A stretch of 10,463 nucleotides of DNA from Actinomycetales bacterium UBA1383. GTDB taxonomy: Bacteria > Actinomycetota > Actinomycetes > Actinomycetales > Actinomycetaceae. A program made the position numbers and the translations under genes. The first letter of the stretch is position 1; each line of letters starts with the position of its first letter. The stretch covers positions 19,050-29,512 of the forward strand of contig DBQX01000125.1 in assembly GCA_002305415.1 (NCBI GenBank). The letters are read 5' to 3'. The notes beneath the pieces are model-generated. The model searched no databases, had not been told where the DNA came from, and was given only the letters and a program-made list of their open reading frames with translations. Positions 7,046 through 10,463 of this stretch are shown here, piece by piece.

Positions 7046-9082
7046 CTACTGGGGGAGAATACTCGCCGCCGGGCTCAGGTCCAGCCGGCGGAGGAGTTGC
7101 GCGTTCACGGCCACCACCACCGTGGACAACGACATCAGCAGCGCCCCCACGGCCATCGGCATCACGAAACCGACCGGCGCGAGGACACCCGCCGCGAGCG
7201 GCACCGCGACGAGGTTGTAGCCCGCCGCCCACGCGAGGTTCTGCTTCATCTTCCGGTAGCTCGCCCGCGAGAGGCGGATCACCGAGAGGACGGAGCGCGG
7301 GTCGTCGGAGGCCAGGATGACGCCGGCGGAGGCGATCGCGACGTCCGTGCCCGCCCCGATGGCGATGCCCACATCCGCCTGGGCGAGGGCGGGGGCGTCG
7401 TTGACGCCGTCGCCGACCATCGCAACAATGCGGCCGTCCCGCTGCAGCCCGGCCACCGTGGCGCTCTTGCGTTCCGGGCGCACGCCCGCGAAGACGCGAT
7501 CGATGCCCAACTCGGCGGCGACGGCGCGGGCCACCGGTTCGGCGTCGCCCGTGACCATGACCACCTGCAGGCCGAGCCGGTGGAGCGCGTCGACGGCCTC
7601 GCGGGACTCGGGCCGGACCTCGTCGGCGAGCGCGAGCGCGCCGGCCACCCCGCCGTCGACGACGACGTGGAGCACCGTGGCGCCGTCGGGCGCCCAGTCA
7701 CCGGCGAGCGGGCGCAGGTCGTGGCTCGTGAGCAGGGCCGGCCCGCCGACCTCGACCGTCCGCCCGTCGACCGTGGCGGTGACGCCGACGGCGGGACGCG
7801 ACCGGAAGCCGGTGGCGCGGGGCACGGCGAGCCCCCGGGCGCCGGCGGCCGCGACGATCGCGCGGGCCAGCGGGTGCTCGCTGTCCGACTCCGCGGCGGC
7901 GGCGAGGGTGAGCACCCCGTCGTCATTGAGCGGGCCGGCGCTGGCGAGGGCGACGACGGCGGGCTCGCCGCGGGTCAGGGTGCCGGTCTTGTCGAAGAGG
8001 ACGGCGTTCACGGTCCGCATGCGCTCGAGGGCGAGGCGATCCTTCACGAGCACGCCGCCGCGGGCGGCGCGTTCCGTGGCGATCGCGACGACGAGGGGGA
8101 TCGCCAGCCCGAGGGCGTGGGGACAGGCGATCACGAGGACGGTGATCACCCGGACGAGCGCCTCCTGCTGGCTGCCCACCACGGTCCACGCCACCGCCGT
8201 GAGCGCGGCCGCGACGACGGCGAACCAGAACAGCCAGCCCGCCGCCCGGTCGGCCAGCCGCTGCGCGCGCGTCTGGGAGGACTGCGCCTCGGCGACGAGG
8301 CGGCGGATCCCGGCCAGGGCGGTGTCCTCGCCGACGGCGGTGACCCGGAGGCGCAGCGCACTGTCGGTGGCCACCGTCCCGGCCACCACGTGCTGGCCGG
8401 GACCGCGCCGCACAGGGGTGGACTCGCCGGTGATCATCGACTCATCCACGTCCGCCTCCCCCTCGACGACCTCGCCGTCCGCCGGGACGCGACCCCCCGG
8501 GCGGACGATCACGATGTCGCCGAGGACGAGGTCCGCGGGCGCGACGTGGACGACGGCGTCGCCCTCCACCCTCTCCGCCTCGTCCGGGAGGAGGGCGGCC
8601 AGGGAGTCCAGGGCGGAGGAGGTGCGCGCGAGGGACCGCATCTCGATCCAGTGCCCGAGGAGCATGATCACCACGAGCAGCGCCAGCTCCCACCAGAACT
8701 CCAGTTCGTGGGAGAGCAGCCCGAGGGTGGCGCCCCACGACGCCGCGAACGCCACCGTGATGGCCGTGGCGACGAGCAGCATCATCCCGGGCTTCCGGGA
8801 ACGCACGTCCTGCACGGCGCCTGTCAGGAACGGGCGGCCGCCCCAGAGGTAGATGATGGTGCCGAGCACCGGCGGGATGAGTGCGAGGCCCGGGAGGTCC
8901 GGGAGGGTGTAGCCGAGCAGCCTGGCGAACATGCTGCTGGCCAGCACGGTCGGGATCGCGAGTGCCAGGGTCACCCAGAACATGCGGCGGTAGAGCGCGA
9001 CGTGGTCGGTGTGACCGGAGTGGTCCGCAGGGGCAACGTTCTGGTGGTGTTGGTGGCGGCTGGCGGTCTCCTGGTGGGTCAT
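7046..9082 (-). CDS. copB: CopB-type P1B-3 heavy-metal (copper) translocating ATPase
   Basis: A 678-residue inner-membrane pump that probably exports copper (Cu2+/Cu+, possibly Ag+). The subclass is set by CPH (C320-P321-H322) in TM6, N615-x6-YN-x4-P in TM7 and MSLST (650-654) in TM8, the P1B-3 signature. Catalytic motifs are complete: TGES (218-221, actuator), DKTGT with phosphorylated D364, SEHP (401-404), TGD (511-513) and GDGVND (557-562). Instead of a heavy-metal-associated domain, the N-terminus is a short His-rich tail (H3, H10, H12, H13, H21, H24, H27), as in CopB proteins. Eight membrane segments are readable. The ATG at 9082 has GGAGGAGG six bases upstream. A CsoR-type operator lies 18 bases before the ATG, so copper induction is likely. 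It probably heads an operon with the LLM oxidoreductase. No copper chaperone or CsoR gene is in the window. Confidence 0.95.
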   Translation of the reverse strand: MTHQETASRHQHHQNVAPADHSGHTDHVALYRRMFWVTLALAIPTVLASSMFARLLGYTLPDLPGLALIPPVLGTIIYLWGGRPFLTGAVQDVRSRKPGMMLLVATAITVAFAASWGATLGLLSHELEFWWELALLVVIMLLGHWIEMRSLARTSSALDSLAALLPDEAERVEGDAVVHVAPADLVLGDIVIVRPGGRVPADGEVVEGEADVDESMITGESTPVRRGPGQHVVAGTVATDSALRLRVTAVGEDTALAGIRRLVAEAQSSQTRAQRLADRAAGWLFWFAVVAAALTAVAWTVVGSQQEALVRVITVLVIACPHALGLAIPLVVAIATERAARGGVLVKDRLALERMRTVNAVLFDKTGTLTRGEPAVVALASAGPLNDDGVLTLAAAAESDSEHPLARAIVAAAGARGLAVPRATGFRSRPAVGVTATVDGRTVEVGGPALLTSHDLRPLAGDWAPDGATVLHVVVDGGVAGALALADEVRPESREAVDALHRLGLQVVMVTGDAEPVARAVAAELGIDRVFAGVRPERKSATVAGLQRDGRIVAMVGDGVNDAPALAQADVGIAIGAGTDVAIASAGVILASDDPRSVLSVIRLSRASYRKMKQNLAWAAGYNLVAVPLAAGVLAPVGFVMPMAVGALLMSLSTVVVAVNAQLLRRLDLSPAASILPQ

Positions 9083-9098
9083 CCCACACCTCCTCCTT

Positions 9099-9129
9099 CG
9101 TATACCCCCTTGGGGTATACGTCCAGCAA
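9099..9129 (-). promoter_or_regulatory. CsoR-type operator over the copB promoter
   Basis: A perfect dyad at 9100-9120 has the arms GTATACCCC and GGGGTATAC around a CTT centre. This is the A/T-flanked C4/G4 palindrome bound by CsoR/CstR-family repressors. On the minus strand a -35-like TTGCTG (9124-9129) and a -10-like TATACG (9099-9104) are 19 bases apart. The dyad fills the spacer and runs into the -10, which is geometry suited to repression released by Cu(I). The copper ATPase downstream favours CsoR over the persulfide sensor CstR. Confidence 0.85.
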
Positions 9130-9191
9130 CGGTGGTGGGTCTGCTGGTATTCCCGATCCAGCGAGCGAACGTGCCGATCGGCCGTCACGGC

Positions 9192-9197
9192 TATCCT
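9192..9197 (+). promoter_or_regulatory. Candidate -10 of the second OsmC-family gene
   Basis: TATCCT fits TANNNT and lies 37 bases before the ATG at 9235. I see no convincing -35. It is about 70 bases from the CsoR-type dyad, so this promoter may be independent of it. Confidence 0.3.
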
Positions 9198-9234
9198 CGG
9201 CGCTGTACGGCCGTCCCACGAATCGGAGAGACCC

Positions 9235-9642
9235 ATGCCATCGATCACCCTCACGCGCGTCGAGCGCGGCAGCTACATCGCCACCAACGAGCGTGGTGGC
9301 ACCATCCGCGTCGGCGGGGCCGACTCCGAGGACTTCGGGCCCGTGGAACTGCTGCTCGTGGCCCTGGCGGGCTGCTCGGGCATCGACGTCGACTACATCA
9401 CCAGCCGCCGCGCCGAACCCACGGAGTTCACCGCCACCGCGTCCGGCACCAAGGTGAAGGACGAGAACGGGAACCACCTGACCGACGTCGTCGTGACGTT
9501 CCACGTGCGCTTCCCCGAGGACGAGGCGGGCGACAAGGCCCGCGAGATGCTTCCGAAGGCCATCACGATGTCCCACGAGCGGCTCTGCACCGTCTCGCGC
9601 ACTGTCTCCCTGGGCACGCCGGTTGAGATGCGGGCCGTCTGA
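9235..9642 (+). CDS. OsmC-family protein (YhfA-like branch)
   Basis: A 135-residue cytosolic OsmC-superfamily protein, clearly distinct from the one at 5592. The two cysteines fit the family: C47 in PVELLLVALAGCSGIDVDYI and C118 in MSHERLCTVSRTV. The GCSGIDV and CTVSRT forms resemble the YhfA-like branch, whose substrates are poorly known; thiol peroxidase or persulfide-related activity is possible but not shown. The middle is beta-rich (EFTATASGTKV, LTDVVVTFHVRF). The ATG at 9235 follows GGAGAG at a four-base gap; longer in-frame extensions to 8881 run antisense through copB and are not credible. It is divergent from copB across 152 bp containing the CsoR-type operator, so shared copper control is conceivable, though a closer -10 candidate lies outside the operator. 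Confidence 0.87.
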   Translation: MPSITLTRVERGSYIATNERGGTIRVGGADSEDFGPVELLLVALAGCSGIDVDYITSRRAEPTEFTATASGTKVKDENGNHLTDVVVTFHVRFPEDEAGDKAREMLPKAITMSHERLCTVSRTVSLGTPVEMRAV

Positions 9643-9677
9643 GGGCGTCAGGGTCGGAGGGATCGATTCTGGCTGCG

Positions 9678-9698
9678 GTGTCTCACAGGTGATACACT
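9678..9698 (+). promoter_or_regulatory. Autoregulatory operator and -10 of the toxin-antitoxin operon
   Basis: GTGTCTCAC (9678-9686) and GTGATACAC (9689-9697) form a 20-bp palindrome with one mismatched pair and an AG centre. The -10 candidate TACACT (9693-9698) lies inside the right arm. The ATG at 9707 is eight bases past the -10, with only pyrimidines between, so the transcript is probably leaderless. The antitoxin, alone or with the toxin, is the likely binder. Confidence 0.6.
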
Positions 9699-9706
9699 TC
9701 TCCTCC

Positions 9707-9943
9707 ATGAGTACCGTCAGCGTTCGGGACCTCCGGAACCATGGCGGCGATGTCCTCGCCCGCGTGGCTCGCGGTGAGGTGCTCACCGTGACACGGGACG
9801 GGGAACCGGTGGCCACGGTGAGCCCACTCCCCCGCCGGCCTGCGCCGGTGACGGAGCTGATCGAGCGCCGTCGTCATCTGCCGCGCCTCGACGCCGGCCG
9901 GCTGCGTGCGGACATCGACGAGATCCTGGACTCCTCACCATGA
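9707..9943 (+). CDS. Phd/YefM-family antitoxin
   Basis: A 78-residue antitoxin. The N-terminal half (MSTVSVRDLRNHGGDVLARVARGEVLTVTRDGEPVATVSPL) is the Phd/YefM fold, which dimerises and binds operator DNA. The C-terminal segment (LPRLDAGRLRADIDEILDSS) is the expected toxin-neutralising helix that occupies the PIN active site. I chose the ATG at 9707 because the family sequence begins there; an in-frame ATG at 9623 would add 28 unrelated residues and overlap the preceding gene. There is no Shine-Dalgarno, and a -10 lies just upstream, which fits leaderless translation. It overlaps the toxin gene by four bases (ATGA), so the two are translationally coupled. Autoregulation through the upstream palindrome is likely. 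Confidence 0.92.
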   Translation: MSTVSVRDLRNHGGDVLARVARGEVLTVTRDGEPVATVSPLPRRPAPVTELIERRRHLPRLDAGRLRADIDEILDSSP

Positions 9944-10359
9944 GGGGCGTTCTCGATACCTCCACCCTCATCGACCTGGTGGACCTCGACGCGCGGGCCC
10001 TGCCGGACGAACCACTGATCACGGCGATCACGCTTGCGGAGCTGTCGGTCGGGCCGCTGGTGGCGCGGTCCGACGCGGAGCGCTCCGCCCGGCAGGCCCA
10101 CCTCCAGCAGGCGGAGGCCGACTTCGAGCCGCTCCCCTTCGACGCCGCGGCCGCCCGTGCTTTCGGGGCGGTAGCCTCCTCCCTGCGGCGTGCGGGAAGG
10201 AAGCCGGCGGCCCGCGCCTACGACGCCCTCATCGCGGCGACGGCGATCGCGAACGGGTTGCCGTTGTTCACCCGCAACCCGGAGGACTTCTCCGGGATCG
10301 ACGGCCTCGACCTCCGGCCGGTGCCCCGACCGGGTGCCGCACCCGCCGGAGAGGCCTGA
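9940..10359 (+). CDS. vapC: VapC-type PIN-domain ribonuclease toxin
   Basis: A 139-residue PIN-domain endoribonuclease; VapC toxins cut tRNA or rRNA and halt translation when the antitoxin is degraded. The acidic metal-binding residues are all present: D6 in VLDTSTLID, E34 in ITLAELSVG, D95 in RAYDALIAATA and D116 in FTRNPEDF. The toxin therefore looks intact. The length is typical; the last dozen residues are Pro/Ala-rich and probably not part of the fold. Its ATG overlaps the antitoxin stop. The RNA target cannot be read from the sequence. Confidence 0.93.
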   Translation: MRGVLDTSTLIDLVDLDARALPDEPLITAITLAELSVGPLVARSDAERSARQAHLQQAEADFEPLPFDAAAARAFGAVASSLRRAGRKPAARAYDALIAATAIANGLPLFTRNPEDFSGIDGLDLRPVPRPGAAPAGEA

Positions 10360-10379
10360 CGCTCCGCCGGGTCGGAGGG

Positions 10380-10400
10380 GTGGTCCGCGGGGAGGGCCAC
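10380..10400 (+). terminator. Weak hairpin after vapC
   Basis: GTGGTCC (10380-10386) and GGGCCAC (10394-10400) can form a 7-bp stem with one U-G pair around a 7-base loop, 20 bases after the vapC stop. It is short and may be chance in GC-rich DNA. Confidence 0.3.
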
Positions 10401-10415
10401 ACCCGCGATCGTTCG

Positions 10416-10437
10416 TGTCAGTGCCCCCGCATAGGGT
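10416..10437 (+). promoter_or_regulatory. PafBC-type (RecA-independent) DNA-damage promoter
   Basis: TGTCAGTG (10416-10423), exactly eight bases, then TAGGGT (10432-10437). This matches the tTGTCRgtg-N8-TAnnnT motif described for RecA-independent DNA-repair promoters in mycobacteria and later linked to PafBC; only the leading t differs. The -10 ends seven bases before the ATG at 10445. Confidence 0.65.
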
Positions 10438-10444
10438 GGTTGGT

Positions 10445-10463
10445 ATGGCAGCAGGGGCGGACC
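10445..10463 (+). CDS. Start of an unidentified gene cut by the window edge
   Basis: An ATG at 10445 opens the reading frame MAAGAD and runs off the right edge. It lies directly behind a good promoter at the distance expected for a leaderless transcript, and no Shine-Dalgarno is present. The six visible residues cannot identify a family. The promoter type suggests a DNA-repair or damage-response product; that is inference from the promoter only. Confidence 0.45.

Noticed and set aside
7046..9082. Zinc/cadmium or Cu(I)-type (CopA) ATPase instead of CopB
   Set aside because: The metal-site motif is CPH rather than CPC, the TM7 and TM8 motifs are of the P1B-3 type, and there is no CxxC heavy-metal domain, only a His-rich tail.
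9100..9120. Terminator hairpin between copB and the OsmC gene
   Set aside because: It lies upstream of both divergent genes, so no transcript from either would need to end there; the A/T-flanked C4/G4 dyad fits an operator.
8881..9234. N-terminal extension of the second OsmC-family protein
   Set aside because: The added 118 residues are Arg/Gly/Ser/Trp-rich, run antisense to copB and over its operator, and have no similarity to the family; a good ribosome site precedes the ATG at 9235.
6089..9457. Very long open frame on the plus strand (1122 codons) opposite the LLM and copB genes
   Set aside because: Same GC-driven artefact; the product is Arg/Gly/His-rich and overlaps three well-supported genes.

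Overview
The window is high-GC DNA with strong third-position G/C, dense short-gap gene packing, TANNNT-type -10 elements and leaderless-looking starts. It carries an F420-type luciferase-like oxidoreductase and a PafBC-type DNA-damage promoter. Together these point to an actinobacterium, probably a Micrococcales relative such as the Cellulomonas group; the genus is a guess. Nothing indicates a phage, IS element or plasmid, so this looks like ordinary chromosome with a small stress/defence flavour at the right end.

Layout, left to right. (1) 1-565: the 3' part of a PadR-family repressor whose N-terminal Gly/His/Arg-rich tail is encoded by in-frame 27-bp tandem repeats and runs off the left edge. 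(2) 643-1950: a short Pro-rich protein of unknown function and an AIM24-family protein, transcribed divergently from a 147-bp gap that holds a perfect 6-6-6 dyad. (3) 2022-5456: a large secreted ExeM/NucH-type nuclease (two lamin-tail domains, an OB-like region, an endonuclease/exonuclease/phosphatase domain and a post-COAP-1 C-terminus). (4) 5592-9642: a redox/metal group with an OsmC-family peroxidase, an LLM-class oxidoreductase and a CopB-type (P1B-3, CPH) copper ATPase on the minus strand, and a second, different OsmC-family protein on the plus strand. A perfect CsoR-type operator lies in the gap between copB and the second osmC. (5) 9678-10359: a Phd/YefM-VapC toxin-antitoxin operon with a 20-bp palindrome over its -10. 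(6) 10416-10463: a PafBC-type promoter and the first codons of a probable DNA-damage gene cut by the right edge.

How the parts may work together. copB and the LLM gene are 18 bp apart and probably cotranscribed from the CsoR-type promoter, so the oxidoreductase may be made under copper stress. The nuclease and the first OsmC gene each have a TGTGA-N6-TCACG palindrome upstream, which suggests a shared CRP/GlxR-family regulator. No regulator for the CsoR-type site is encoded in the window. The most interesting signals are regulatory rather than new enzymes; I found no clear sign of a wholly undescribed multi-gene system.
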